DNA of 53,373 nt from Rikenellaceae bacterium. GTDB taxonomy: Bacteria; Bacteroidota; Bacteroidia; Bacteroidales; Rikenellaceae. Below the pieces are notes generated by a model. That model saw nothing but the letters and a program-made list of their open reading frames with translations, was not told the origin of the DNA and searched no databases. The first letter of the stretch is position 1. Each line of letters opens with the position of its first letter. A program made the position numbers and the translations under genes. Positions 44,651-53,283 of this stretch are shown here, in pieces. The stretch is from assembly GCA_020859685.1 (NCBI GenBank), contig JAJBVT010000073.1, positions 1 to 53,373 on the forward strand, given 5' to 3'.

Positions 44651-45199
44651 TTAATGGAGGAAGAAAACCAACAGGGCTAAAACCCGGCGTATATCTTTAA
44701 GGGCCAGGCTAATCTGGTTCTCGACGGTTTTTTTGGAAATTTTCAGCTCCGCTGCGATTTCGTCGTTCGATTTTCCCGCGATACGGCTCATCCGGTATAT
44801 CTCCCTACGCTGCTGCGGCATGGCGGTAACGGTCATTTCAATAAGAAGTTCCGTCTCGTTGGCTTCGATTACCATATGACCGTCCGATTCGGGTGCGGCT
44901 GTAAGTACGGAATTTTTCGCATACTCGTCGACGACATATTTATGTTTCAGGAAATTGAGGGCAGCGTTGCGTGCGGAAGCGTACAGAAACGGACCCAAAG
45001 GCTTATCCGCGTCAACCGAGGCGCGGTTTTCCCACAGTTTCATAAATATCTCCTGTGCCAACTCCTCCGCATCGTCGGCCGACCTGATAATGGATTGTAT
45101 AAAGTATCTTACCTTCCCGAAATAGGTAAGAAAGACCACTTCGAATGCCTTATGGTCGCCGCGGGCCAGTTTGCCGAGTGTATGGTCCGGAAGTTTCAA
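44651..45199 (-). CDS. ECF RNA polymerase sigma factor (Bacteroidota FecI-like)
   Basis: 182 residues with sigma region 2 (about 15-90, FEVVFLTYFGKVRYFIQSII, DDAEELAQEIFMKLWENRAS, FLYASARNAALNFLKHK) and region 4 (about 120-175, MPQQRREIYRMSRIAGKSND, EIAAELKISKKTVENQISLALKDIR). It belongs to the expanded Bacteroidota ECF group that is normally controlled by a FecR partner and an outer-membrane receptor with an STN domain. The next genes are a FecR homologue (apparently interrupted) and a receptor-less STN protein. Confidence 0.93.
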   Translation of the reverse strand: MKLPDHTLGKLARGDHKAFEVVFLTYFGKVRYFIQSIIRSADDAEELAQEIFMKLWENRASVDADKPLGPFLYASARNAALNFLKHKYVVDEYAKNSVLTAAPESDGHMVIEANETELLIEMTVTAMPQQRREIYRMSRIAGKSNDEIAAELKISKKTVENQISLALKDIRRVLALLVFFLH

Positions 45200-45242
45200 A
45201 AAAAGTCAGATGTACGTTGCCGTTATATAATTATTGTAAATA

Positions 45243-45250
45243 CAAAGATA
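45243..45250 (-). promoter_or_regulatory. Candidate -7 box for the ECF sigma gene
   Basis: Minus strand TATCTTTG, a perfect TAnnTTTG match, 44 nt before the sigma ATG. It resembles a housekeeping promoter and not an ECF autoregulated one; the -33 region is poor. Confidence 0.5.
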
Positions 45251-45365
45251 ACCAATGCGGAAAATAATCATCGGCAACACCAATATTTTTTACTAACATT
45301 TGCCAGTCGGTAATGTAATACAGTAAATATGTATCCTTTTAAGGTGAAATTGTATACCCGCCAGA

Positions 45366-45399
45366 TAATAAATGCGTACCCATTGGCACGCATTTATTA
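45366..45399. terminator. Perfect 12-bp inverted repeat between ssb and the sigma gene
   Basis: TAATAAATGCGT (45366-45377) and ACGCATTTATTA (45388-45399) are perfect complements around a 10-nt loop, 25 nt past the ssb stop. It is a probable transcription end for lpxK-punA-ssb, although the U-rich tail on that strand lies within the stem itself. Confidence 0.5.
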
Positions 45400-45423
45400 C
45401 TAGGATTGAGTTTATTATTTTTT

Positions 45424-45906
45424 TTAGAACGGCAGGTCGTCGATATCGTCCGCGGGGGAAGGCAGCGAAGGCTCCTGCGGAGCGGCCGTAGAAGGCGCTC
45501 CGGCGGCAGGTACGGCCTGTTGGCCGTAAGCGCCCTGCTGACCGTAACCGCCCTGCTGCTGTCCGGCGGGCGAGTCCCCGCGGCGACCCAGCAGTTTTAG
45601 GTCGTCCGCCATAATCTCGATACCGTAACGTTTGGCCCCGTCGTTACCGGTCCATTCGTTGGACCGGATACGGCCCTCGATATATATCTGGCTGCCTTTG
45701 CGGACAAACCGGTCTGCCGTGTCTGCCATATTGCGCCACAGGGTTACCGTGTGCCATTCGGTGTGTTCGCGAGCCTCCTGCGTCTGACGGTTGTAAATCC
45801 TTTCGGTGGTGGCAAGCCTGATGCGGGCTACCTTGACTCCGCTCTCCAGGGTGCGGACTTCCGGGTCCGCACCCACGTTGCCAATGAGTATTACTTTGTT
45901 AATCAT
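45424..45906 (-). CDS. ssb: Single-stranded DNA-binding protein
   Basis: 160 residues: an OB-fold (1-108, starting MINKVILIGNVGADPEVRTL, with WHTVTLWRNMADTADRFVRKG and IYIEGRIRSNEW), a Gln/Gly/Ala-rich flexible linker and the acidic partner-binding tip DDIDDLPF at 153-160. It protects single-stranded DNA in replication and repair. It lies 19 nt after punA, so it is likely the last gene of lpxK-punA-ssb. Confidence 0.96.
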   Translation of the reverse strand: MINKVILIGNVGADPEVRTLESGVKVARIRLATTERIYNRQTQEAREHTEWHTVTLWRNMADTADRFVRKGSQIYIEGRIRSNEWTGNDGAKRYGIEIMADDLKLLGRRGDSPAGQQQGGYGQQGAYGQQAVPAAGAPSTAAPQEPSLPSPADDIDDLPF

Positions 45907-45925
45907 TACTTGTACGGGTTAGTAT

Positions 45926-46732
45926 TTACATTTCCTTTATCATCTCTATAAACAGCGAGGTCATCCTCACGGCCGCCTTCGCGCCCTCGACCTGCACCTC
46001 CTCGTGAGTCGATTTCTCGCCCGAGAGGCCTACGTTTGTAATCACCGACACCCCGAATACGGGTATGCCCATATGCCTCGCGGCGATAACCTCGGGCGTG
46101 GTGGACATACCCACCGTATCGCCGCCGATGGCTTTGAAATAGCCGTACTCCTTCTGCGTTTCGAACGTCGGCCCTGTTCCGCCCACATAGCATCCGTGTT
46201 GCAGCTTGATTCCAAGCCTCTCCGCCGTTCGGTCCGCAAGGTCGATCAGACACGGGTCGTAACAGTCGTTCATATCGGGAAATCGCGGGCCGAGCTCCGG
46301 AATGTTCGGACCGACCAGCGGGTTCGGTATCCGGTTTATATGGTCGGTAATCACCATCAGGTCTCCGGTCCGGAAAGAAGGGTTGACCCCGCCGCTCGCA
46401 TTGGATACGAAAAGGTACTTAATGCCCAGAAATTTCATCACCCTTACCGGGAATACAACCTGCTGCGGTGTATAACCTTCGTAGTAGTGGAATCGGCCCT
46501 GCATGGCAACAACCCTCTTACCGCCCAGCATGCCGAATATAAGCCTGCCCTTATGGCCTTCCACGGTCGATACCGGGAAGCCGGGGATATCGGAGTAGTC
46601 TATTGAGGAGTGAATTTCTATTTCGTCGGCAAGGCCGCCGAGACCCGTTCCGAGGATTATACCAATTTCCGGTTCGAATCCCGCCTTGTCATGAACGTAA
46701 GACGCGGTCTGTCGGATTTGTTCTAATGTCAT
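45926..46732 (-). CDS. punA: Purine-nucleoside phosphorylase
   Basis: 268-residue trimeric-type PNP splitting (deoxy)inosine and (deoxy)guanosine with phosphate for salvage. It shows PEIGIILGTGLGGLADEIE, VEGHKGRLIFGMLGGKRVVAMQGRFHYYEG, YLFVSNASGGVNPSFRTGDL, GGTGPTFETQKEYGYFKAIG, DTVGMSTTPEVIAARHMGI and SVITNVG. Its start overlaps the 3' end of lpxK by 44 nt, an unusually long overlap, but the N-terminus MTLEQIRQTASYVHDKAGF fits the family. Confidence 0.95.
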   Translation of the reverse strand: MTLEQIRQTASYVHDKAGFEPEIGIILGTGLGGLADEIEIHSSIDYSDIPGFPVSTVEGHKGRLIFGMLGGKRVVAMQGRFHYYEGYTPQQVVFPVRVMKFLGIKYLFVSNASGGVNPSFRTGDLMVITDHINRIPNPLVGPNIPELGPRFPDMNDCYDPCLIDLADRTAERLGIKLQHGCYVGGTGPTFETQKEYGYFKAIGGDTVGMSTTPEVIAARHMGIPVFGVSVITNVGLSGEKSTHEEVQVEGAKAAVRMTSLFIEMIKEM

Positions 46733-47756
46733 AGTCGAGTTTATTTAATAGATCCTTATGCGTTTCGTCGTAAAAAGCGACCTTGACGGGCAGGTAAAAT
46801 AACTTTACCCTCAGGTGGGGCGGTATCTTCCTGCTGCCTGCGAATTTCACGGCATCCTTCTCCGTCATTATTATCACACTCCCCTCCGGGGCCTTATCCA
46901 GCGCCTTCTCCATAGTGTCGAGGTCCCGCCTGCGGTATGGATAATGGTCGGCATAAACGAGTTTATCGACCAGTTCGTAACGTCTTTCAAGGGCGGCATG
47001 GAAGGTTCCGGGGCGGCCTATACCCGACATTGCGACTACTTTGGACCCCTTCTCCGGAACCGGTCCGGCATCTTCCGGGAAAACCGCTTTAAGGTTGCCG
47101 TAGTGGTTCGATGTAAAATAGAGGGTCTGGTATGGGTACAACCCGAGGGTTTTCTGCACTATACGGCGGTCGATCGCCGTCATATCGGGCGGGCATTTTG
47201 TTACCAGCACATAGTGCGCCCTTCTTATCTGGGAAGTGCCGTCGCGAAGCGAACCCCACGGCATGAAATGGTCCTTGTAAACCGGCCGACTCTGGTCCAT
47301 AAGCAGAATATTGACCCACGGCTCGACGTACCGGTGTTGGAAGCCGTCGTCCAGAATCACCAAATCGACTTCGGGATGTTCCGCCCGTATCCGCTCTATA
47401 CCTTCCGTACGTTTCTCGCAAACGGCCACCACCACGTCCGGGAACTTCCGTTTTATCTGCTTAGGCTCGTCCCCCACCTCGAGGAAAGAGGACCCCGCGG
47501 TGGCCTCCACATAGCCTTTGGTCCGCCGCTTGTATCCCCGCGATAAAACGGCCACCTTACGGGTATTCATAAAATGGGCAATAAGCATCTCGGTAACAGG
47601 TGTCTTACCCGTCCCCCCTACCGTGATGTTACCTACGCACACCACAGGAATATCGTACTTCCGCGATTTCAGGATTCCCCAGTCGAACAGCTTGTTACGT
47701 ACAGCAACCACCATCCCGTAGAACATCGCAAAAGGCGCAAGCCAACTGCCGCCCAT
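46689..47756 (-). CDS. lpxK: Tetraacyldisaccharide 4'-kinase (LpxK)
   Basis: Inner-membrane-associated kinase making lipid IVA. It shows Walker A VGGTGKTPVTEML (GGTGKT at 47-52), LSRGYKRRTKGYVEA, VGDEPKQIKRKFPDV, VILDDGFQHRYVEP, PWGSLRDGTSQIRRAHYVLVTKCP, and MSGIGRPGTFHAAL. 355 residues, usual for Bacteroidota. A promoter candidate with CTTG-20-TAACTTTA lies at 47778-47809. It works in the same pathway as the WaaA encoded at 27174-28430. Confidence 0.95.
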   Translation of the reverse strand: MGGSWLAPFAMFYGMVVAVRNKLFDWGILKSRKYDIPVVCVGNITVGGTGKTPVTEMLIAHFMNTRKVAVLSRGYKRRTKGYVEATAGSSFLEVGDEPKQIKRKFPDVVVAVCEKRTEGIERIRAEHPEVDLVILDDGFQHRYVEPWVNILLMDQSRPVYKDHFMPWGSLRDGTSQIRRAHYVLVTKCPPDMTAIDRRIVQKTLGLYPYQTLYFTSNHYGNLKAVFPEDAGPVPEKGSKVVAMSGIGRPGTFHAALERRYELVDKLVYADHYPYRRRDLDTMEKALDKAPEGSVIIMTEKDAVKFAGSRKIPPHLRVKLFYLPVKVAFYDETHKDLLNKLDYDIRTNPTDRVLRS

Positions 47757-47777
47757 CGAATTAGAGTGTATTTCGTT

Positions 47778-47809
47778 TAAAGTTAGTTTTATTTTTACCC
47801 ATTTACAAG
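47778..47809 (-). promoter_or_regulatory. Candidate promoter of lpxK-punA-ssb
   Basis: Minus strand CTTG (47806-47809), 20-nt spacer, TAACTTTA (47778-47785); each box has one mismatch to TTTG / TAnnTTTG. About 20 nt before the lpxK ATG. Confidence 0.45.
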
Positions 47810-47911
47810 CCGCCGCCCGTGCATAGTACTATTTTTGTTACCGGTCGTTGCGGGATGCGGCGAAAGCTGAAAAACCGGATTGCTCCCGATTACAAAAACC
47901 ATGCTAATAAC

Positions 47912-47919
47912 TATTTTTG
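47912..47919 (+). promoter_or_regulatory. Candidate -7 box for uvrC
   Basis: TATTTTTG, 16 nt before the chosen uvrC ATG at 47936. A second copy of the same octamer at 47830-47837 could be an alternative start site. Both matches argue against the longer reading frame from 47819. Confidence 0.5.
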
Positions 47920-47935
47920 CAGTAAACTACCGGAT

Positions 47936-49768
47936 ATGGCAGAGAGCAGGAAGGGAATTTTGAAAGAGAAGGTCGCGTTGTTGCCCGACCTGCCGGGGGT
48001 GTACCAGTTTCTAAACTCCGAAGGCAGGGTGATTTATGTCGGAAAAGCGAAAAACCTTAAAAAGCGTGTCTCATCCTATTTTATGGAGGGAAAGGACCAG
48101 TATCCGAAGGTAAAGGTGATGGTCCGCCATATCGAAGATATCCGCCATATCGTGGTATCGACCGAACAGGATGCGCTGTTCCTCGAAAATAATCTCATCA
48201 AAAATCTTCAACCGCGTTACAACGTCCTGTTAAAGGACGATAAGACATACCCATGGATAGTTGTGCGCAACGAACCGTTCCCGCGTGTCGAATCGACCCG
48301 GGTGATAAACAGGGACGGATCGCGTTATTTCGGGCCCTATTCCTCGGTAGTAGTCCAGAAAAACGTACTGGACCTTATCCGCGGACTATATCAGCTGCGG
48401 ACCTGCTCCCTTAACCTCGACCCGGCGGTAATCGCGCGCGGGAAGTATAGTGTTTGCCTCGAATACCACCTCGGTAACTGTCAGGGTCCGTGCGTAGGAA
48501 AACAGTCGCAGGCGGATTACGACCATAATATATCCATGATTATGTCGACCCTCGCGGGCGATATGAGGGCCACCCGGAAATTCCTGACCGACAGTATGGC
48601 CTCCGCTGCCGCAAAAATGCAGTTCGAACTGGCCGAGTGTTACAAAATCCGCCTGCAACTGCTCGACCGGTACGTTAGCAAATCGGTTATCGTAAGCACC
48701 TCCGTCAGTGACCTCGACGTATTTTCCCTCCTGAAGGATATCGACGCGGCTTATGTCAATTTCGTCCGTATCGTTGGAGGGGCTGTGGTCAACAGCTTCA
48801 CCGCGCAGTTGCTGCTCGGAGTGGAGGACGATGACCGGGATATACTTACCCGCGCCCTGCAACAGGTAAGCGACCGTATAAGCGGCCCGCTGGCCAAGGA
48901 GGTGGTCGTTCCCTTATGTCCGGAGGAAGGATTGTTTCCGGGAGTAAAATTCACCGTACCGCAGCGTGGCGAAAAATTGAATCTGCTGGAATTTTCGCTA
49001 AAAAACGCCAAGGCCTACCGTCTCGAACGGCTCAAAAATATGGAAATCAAGGACCCGGCTCGCCACACCAACCGTGTTCTCGAATCGATGCAGAAGGAAT
49101 TGCGCCTGCCGCGTCCGCCGAGGTTGATAGAGTGCTTCGACAACTCCAACCTTCAGGGGTCGAATCCGGTAGCCTCGTGCGTGGTATTCCGCGACACGAA
49201 GCCTTCCAAAAAAGAGTACCGGCATTTCAATATAAAGACGGTGGTCGGCCCGGACGATTTCGCCTCTATGCGCGAGATACTTTTCCGGCGCTACCGCCGC
49301 CAACTGGACGAGGGAAATCAGCTTCCCGACCTGATAGTAGTGGACGGCGGTAAGGGTCAGCTCAGTTCGGCCTACGGCGTACTCCGGGAGCTAGGCATCG
49401 AGGACAAAGTACCCTTAATCGGACTGGCCAAGCGCATCGAGGAGGTGTTCTACCCGAACGACCCCCATCCGTATTACCTCGACCGCACGGGCGAACCGCT
49501 CAAGGTAATTATGCACCTGCGCGACGAGGCTCACAGGTTCGGTATAACGTTCCACCGAAAAAAACGGTCGCTCGACTTTATCAGGAGCGAACTCGAACTG
49601 ATACCGGGCCTCGGGAAGGTTTCGATAACCAACCTGCTGAAGAAGTTCAAAACCGTCTCGGCAATTAAAAAGGCCTCGGACGAGGAGCTGGCCAAAGTCG
49701 TCGGTACCGCCCGGATGAGAGCTATACGGGCCTTCTACGAATCGGTTAACGAGACTTCCGGAAGGTAA
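47936..49768 (+). CDS. uvrC: Excinuclease ABC subunit C (UvrC)
   Basis: Nucleotide-excision-repair endonuclease that cuts on both sides of a lesion. The N-terminal GIY-YIG domain has GVYQFLNSEGRVIYVGKAKN and LKKRVSSYF; a Cys-containing region follows (LRTCSLNLDPAVIARGKYSVCLEYHLGNCQGPC). A UVR segment, the RNase H-like C-terminal nuclease (IECFDNSNLQGSNPVASCVVF, PDLIVVDGGKGQLSSAYGVL) and helix-hairpin-helix repeats at the end (LIPGLGKVSITNLLKKFKT) complete it. ATG 47936 is chosen (610 residues); the longer frame from 47819 runs through promoter-like sequence. Confidence 0.95.
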   Translation: MAESRKGILKEKVALLPDLPGVYQFLNSEGRVIYVGKAKNLKKRVSSYFMEGKDQYPKVKVMVRHIEDIRHIVVSTEQDALFLENNLIKNLQPRYNVLLKDDKTYPWIVVRNEPFPRVESTRVINRDGSRYFGPYSSVVVQKNVLDLIRGLYQLRTCSLNLDPAVIARGKYSVCLEYHLGNCQGPCVGKQSQADYDHNISMIMSTLAGDMRATRKFLTDSMASAAAKMQFELAECYKIRLQLLDRYVSKSVIVSTSVSDLDVFSLLKDIDAAYVNFVRIVGGAVVNSFTAQLLLGVEDDDRDILTRALQQVSDRISGPLAKEVVVPLCPEEGLFPGVKFTVPQRGEKLNLLEFSLKNAKAYRLERLKNMEIKDPARHTNRVLESMQKELRLPRPPRLIECFDNSNLQGSNPVASCVVFRDTKPSKKEYRHFNIKTVVGPDDFASMREILFRRYRRQLDEGNQLPDLIVVDGGKGQLSSAYGVLRELGIEDKVPLIGLAKRIEEVFYPNDPHPYYLDRTGEPLKVIMHLRDEAHRFGITFHRKKRSLDFIRSELELIPGLGKVSITNLLKKFKTVSAIKKASDEELAKVVGTARMRAIRAFYESVNETSGR

Positions 49769-49897
49769 GTTAACGGTTCGGGCAGCCGATAATTAGCTCC
49801 GTACCTGCGGAAAAATCAGCGTCCTTTTCGCCACTCAATGTTAATAAATTAGTGATAACTTGTGCCTGTGCGGGACCTGCGGTAGGCGGGAAGTTAC

Positions 49898-49905
49898 TAT
49901 TTTTG
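49898..49905 (+). promoter_or_regulatory. Candidate -7 box for the DUF3467 gene
   Basis: TATTTTTG, exact TAnnTTTG match, 41 nt upstream of the ATG at 49947; no clear -33 box. Confidence 0.5.
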
Positions 49906-49946
49906 TATTGCAGATAACAGAACACCCTATTTTCAGTTCCTGATAT

Positions 49947-50276
49947 ATGGATAAAAAACACGAGATAGATATAGAGCTCGACGAGGCGGTGGCCCAGGGC
50001 AATTACGCAAATCTGGCTATAATATCCCACTCGGCTTCCGAGTTCGTTATAGACTTCGCCGCCTTAATGCCGGGTGTACCGAAAGCCAAGGTAAAGAACC
50101 GGATAATCCTCGCCCCGGAGCATGCCAAGCGGTTGCTGATGTCATTACAAGATAATATAACCCGTTACGAGAGTAATGTGGGCAGGATTAATATAACTAA
50201 TACCAATAAGCAGGCAGAGTCGCAGGACGAACAGCCCGGCCCGATGACCGTGGGTTTCAATGTCGGTGAAGCCTGA
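49947..50276 (+). CDS. DUF3467-family protein
   Basis: 109-residue small cytoplasmic protein. The pattern IDIELDEAVAQGNYANLAII, SASEFVIDFAALMPGVPKAK, VKNRIILAPEHAKRLLMSLQDNI is typical of DUF3467, found across Bacteroidota and other bacteria; the biochemical role is unknown. The Gln/Asn/Glu-rich tail is likely disordered. It is a single-gene unit with its own promoter box and a downstream terminator. Confidence 0.93.
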   Translation: MDKKHEIDIELDEAVAQGNYANLAIISHSASEFVIDFAALMPGVPKAKVKNRIILAPEHAKRLLMSLQDNITRYESNVGRINITNTNKQAESQDEQPGPMTVGFNVGEA

Positions 50277-50370
50277 TACTTACCGTGTAATAACCTTTAT
50301 ATTCAATATACAGATAAGAATTTCCGACTTTCCCCAAAGTTTACCTTATTATTAAGACGTCTTTATGCGA

Positions 50371-50395
50371 AGCGCCGGGCAACCTACCCGGCGTT
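50371..50395. terminator. Terminator between the DUF3467 and purM genes
   Basis: CGCCGGG (50373-50379) and CCCGGCG (50387-50393) pair around a 7-nt loop, extendable by G-U and A-U pairs; a U-rich stretch (TTCTCGTTTATATT) follows on the plus strand. It lies between convergent genes. Confidence 0.75.
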
Positions 50396-50423
50396 CTCGT
50401 TTATATTATCTTGATAAATTGGA

Positions 50424-51599
50424 TTATTTCACGTAAGTATACTCCTCTCCCTCATGAAGAATTGTAAGCATGGTGGATTCGGCGACCTCCACCCTGCCTA
50501 CGACACGGGCGTCTACACCAAACTCACGGGAAATCTTGATTATATCGTTGGCGATGGTGGGGTCCACATAAAGCTCCATCCGGTGACCCATATTAAACAC
50601 GCTGAACATCTCGTTCCACGGAGTACCGCTCTGTTGCTGGATTTCCCGGAACAGGACGGGCGTTTCGAACAGGTTGTCCTTGATGATATGGACATCCTCG
50701 ACGAAGTGAAGGACTTTGGTCTGGCCACCGCCGCTGCAATGCACCATCCCTTTCAGCTCCCCGCGGTAATGGCGCAATACCTCTTTTATTACAGGTGCAT
50801 AGGTACGTGTGGGTGATAAAACGAGCCGGCCCATATCGAGCGGACATCCGTCGACGGTATCGGTCAACCGGTATTTGCCCGTATAAACGAGGTCGGAAGG
50901 AACCCCGTCGTCGAAACTCTCGGGATATTTCGTGGCAATATAGTTGGCGAACATATCGTGCCGCGCCGAGGTAAGGCCGTTACTGCCCATCCCCCCGTTG
51001 TAACAGGTTTCATAGGTAGCCTGCCCGAACGAACTTAGGCCCACAATATAACATCCGGCCTTTATGTTATCGTTAGTGACGACTTCCGAGCGGCGCATCC
51101 GGGCCGTTACGGTACTGTCGACGATAATGGTCCGCACCAGATCTCCCACATCGGCCGTCTCGCCACCGGTGGAATATATTCCTATACCCATATCCCGCAT
51201 GTTTTGGAGGAACTCCTCGGTGCCGTTGATAATCGCCGAGATGACCTCGCCCGGAATCAGGCGTCGGTTACGCCCGATGGTGGACGAAAGCAGGATATCA
51301 TCCGTGGCACCGACGCAGAGCAGGTCGTCTGTATTCATTACCACCGCGTCCTGCGCTATACCCTTCCATACCGACATATCGCCGGTCTCCTTCCAATAGG
51401 CATAAGCGAGGGCGGATTTCGTCCCAGCACCGTCGGCATGCATTACAATGCAGTGCGACTGGCTTCCGCTCAGCAGGTCCGGCACTATTTTACAGAATGC
51501 TTTGGGATAAAGACCTTTATCGACAAGTTTTATTGCATTGTGTACGTCTTCTTTCGCCGAGGATACGCCGCGCCTCGAATATCTGTCCGGATTCGCCAT
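50424..51599 (-). CDS. purM: Phosphoribosylformylglycinamidine cyclo-ligase (PurM)
   Basis: AIR synthetase, the fifth step of purine synthesis (FGAM to AIR, ATP-dependent). It shows HADGAGTKSALAYAYWKETG, IAQDAVVMNTDDLLCVGATD, YSTGGETADVGDLVRTIIVD, GLSSFGQATYETCYNGGMGSNGLT, GMVHCSGGGQTKVLHFVED and EMFSVFNMGHRMELYVD. At 391 residues it is the longer Bacteroidota form. The leader contains a -7 box and a GGGGCGTAACCCC hairpin. The gene is unlinked to purN, 20 kb away. Confidence 0.93.
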   Translation of the reverse strand: MANPDRYSRRGVSSAKEDVHNAIKLVDKGLYPKAFCKIVPDLLSGSQSHCIVMHADGAGTKSALAYAYWKETGDMSVWKGIAQDAVVMNTDDLLCVGATDDILLSSTIGRNRRLIPGEVISAIINGTEEFLQNMRDMGIGIYSTGGETADVGDLVRTIIVDSTVTARMRRSEVVTNDNIKAGCYIVGLSSFGQATYETCYNGGMGSNGLTSARHDMFANYIATKYPESFDDGVPSDLVYTGKYRLTDTVDGCPLDMGRLVLSPTRTYAPVIKEVLRHYRGELKGMVHCSGGGQTKVLHFVEDVHIIKDNLFETPVLFREIQQQSGTPWNEMFSVFNMGHRMELYVDPTIANDIIKISREFGVDARVVGRVEVAESTMLTILHEGEEYTYVK

Positions 51600-51633
51600 A
51601 GTAAGTTGGATAGGGGTTACGCCCCTTGGAGTG

Positions 51634-51667
51634 CAAAAATAATAAGAATGTATTTAAAACCGTCAAA
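51634..51667 (-). promoter_or_regulatory. Candidate promoter of purM
   Basis: Minus strand TATTTTTG (51634-51641) is a perfect -7 box; TTTG at 51664-51667 lies 22 nt upstream, slightly wider than usual. Confidence 0.5.
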
Positions 51668-51669
51668 TT

Positions 51670-51700
51670 TTAGCCCGTTCGTTAAAAAATGGTAATTTTG
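51670..51700 (+). promoter_or_regulatory. Promoter of the helical-repeat protein gene
   Basis: TTAG (51670-51673), 19-nt spacer, TAATTTTG (51693-51700): perfect -7 and one-mismatch -33. ATG follows at 51733. Its -33 region overlaps that of the divergent purM promoter. Confidence 0.6.
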
Positions 51701-51732
51701 CATAAGATCACCACTAAATCAACATACTCGAC

Positions 51733-53283
51733 ATGGCCTCAACGGAGAAACAGGAGCCGGTATTCGACCTTATACGTAATATGACCAAAGCGGAGAAGCG
51801 CAATTTCAAATTGTACGCCACCCGCCTTGCCGGGAACCATGAGGCCAAATTCCTTCTGCTGTTCGACCAGCTCGAAGCCAGCGACGAGTACGACGAGGCA
51901 CGCATTCTGGCCCGGTGCCCCATAAAGAAAGAGCAGCTGCCCAATATGAAGGCCCACCTTTACAGGCAGATTCTTACAAGCATCCGCCTATTAAACGTGC
52001 AGCATTCCGAGACAATGCAGCTGAGGGAACAGCTCGACTTCGCGCAGATTCTTTACGATAAGGGTTTATACAGGCAGAGTTCGAAAATCCTCGAGAAGAT
52101 TAAGGATAATGCCGTGCAGTTGGAGGATTACGGAATTTCTCTCGAAATAGTGGGATTCCTCCAGAAGATAGATACCGTGACGGTGGACCGTGAAATGACC
52201 GCCACCAGCGACCAGGCCTATCAGGCAGTAAGCGAGATATGCCGAAGCATCGAGGCCGTGAGCGAACTGTCGAACACTGCCGTCCGCGCCTACTCGCTGT
52301 ACCAGAAACTGGGTTACGCCCGGTCCCAAAAGGATATAGACCTTATCGTCCAATACTTCGCCCCGCATCTCGAAGCATATGCGGGCCGGGAAGAGAGGAT
52401 GAACTTCCATGAAAAATTCAACTATTACCGTGCCTGCGCCTGGTATTACTACATACAGCATAACTTCGTGATGAGTTACCGGTACAGCCGCCGATGGGTT
52501 GAACTGTTCCGGTCCGACGAGCGTATGAAGAAGGTGATGTACGACGACTATATCCGCGGTTGTGCCCAGATTCTCGAGGGTTTATACCTGATGCGAAAAT
52601 ACCGGCAGTTCTCCGCATGGCTGGCCGACCTCGGGGAGGAGTTTGCCGAACTCGGTGCATTGAATAACAACGCTGCCTACCTTGCACAGCGCACACTACT
52701 GATAAACAGACTGAACAAGTTTTTTACCGAGGGGGATTTCGCCCGTGGGCTGGAAATGACGAAGGAGGTGGAGGAGTTTATTTCCCGCCACTCCCGAATT
52801 ATGAGTGTCCATTACCGGATGTTATTATATTACAAGGTCGCCTGTATGTATTTCGGCGACGGACAGTACCGCAAGTGTATGGATTACCTGTCGCGTATAA
52901 CCACCACCAAAGACCCTCAGATAAGACGCGACCTCCAGTGCTACTCCCGCATACTCAACCTCATTGCATCCTACGAAACAGGCATAGACTACAATCTCGA
53001 TTATCAGATACGTTCGGTATATACGTTTCTGGTGAAGATGAACGATCTGAACACCGTACAGAAAGAGATGCTCGCATTTCTTAAAAAACTGAATTCCATC
53101 TACGCGGACGAGATTAAGGATGAGCTCAACGCTCTTTACGACAGGATAAAGCCTTACGAAAAACACCCGTACGAAAGGCGTACATTCTATTACCTCGACA
53201 TACTGTCGTGGCTCGAAAGCAAGCGCACCGGAAAACCGGTGGCCGAGATTATCCGAAGGAAGTTTAAAGAGGAGTTTTCATAG
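51733..53283 (+). CDS. Large alpha-helical (TPR-like) protein of unknown function
   Basis: 516 residues, no signal or TM segment. The N-terminal segment FDLIRNMTKAEKRNFKLYAT RLAG (split here) is a recognisable start of a Bacteroidota-wide uncharacterised family. The rest is almost wholly helical with TPR-like helix pairs (FAQILYDKGLYRQSSKILEK, YYKVACMYFGDGQYRKCMDY, FYYLDILSWLESKRTGKP). It is charged and probably a cytoplasmic scaffold. Transcribed alone from its own promoter. Function unknown. Confidence 0.85.
   Translation: MASTEKQEPVFDLIRNMTKAEKRNFKLYATRLAGNHEAKFLLLFDQLEASDEYDEARILARCPIKKEQLPNMKAHLYRQILTSIRLLNVQHSETMQLREQLDFAQILYDKGLYRQSSKILEKIKDNAVQLEDYGISLEIVGFLQKIDTVTVDREMTATSDQAYQAVSEICRSIEAVSELSNTAVRAYSLYQKLGYARSQKDIDLIVQYFAPHLEAYAGREERMNFHEKFNYYRACAWYYYIQHNFVMSYRYSRRWVELFRSDERMKKVMYDDYIRGCAQILEGLYLMRKYRQFSAWLADLGEEFAELGALNNNAAYLAQRTLLINRLNKFFTEGDFARGLEMTKEVEEFISRHSRIMSVHYRMLLYYKVACMYFGDGQYRKCMDYLSRITTTKDPQIRRDLQCYSRILNLIASYETGIDYNLDYQIRSVYTFLVKMNDLNTVQKEMLAFLKKLNSIYADEIKDELNALYDRIKPYEKHPYERRTFYYLDILSWLESKRTGKPVAEIIRRKFKEEFS

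Noticed and set aside
47819-47935. 39-residue N-terminal extension of UvrC
   Set aside because: Not part of the family and contains two -7-like boxes; ATG 47936 gives the standard N-terminus.
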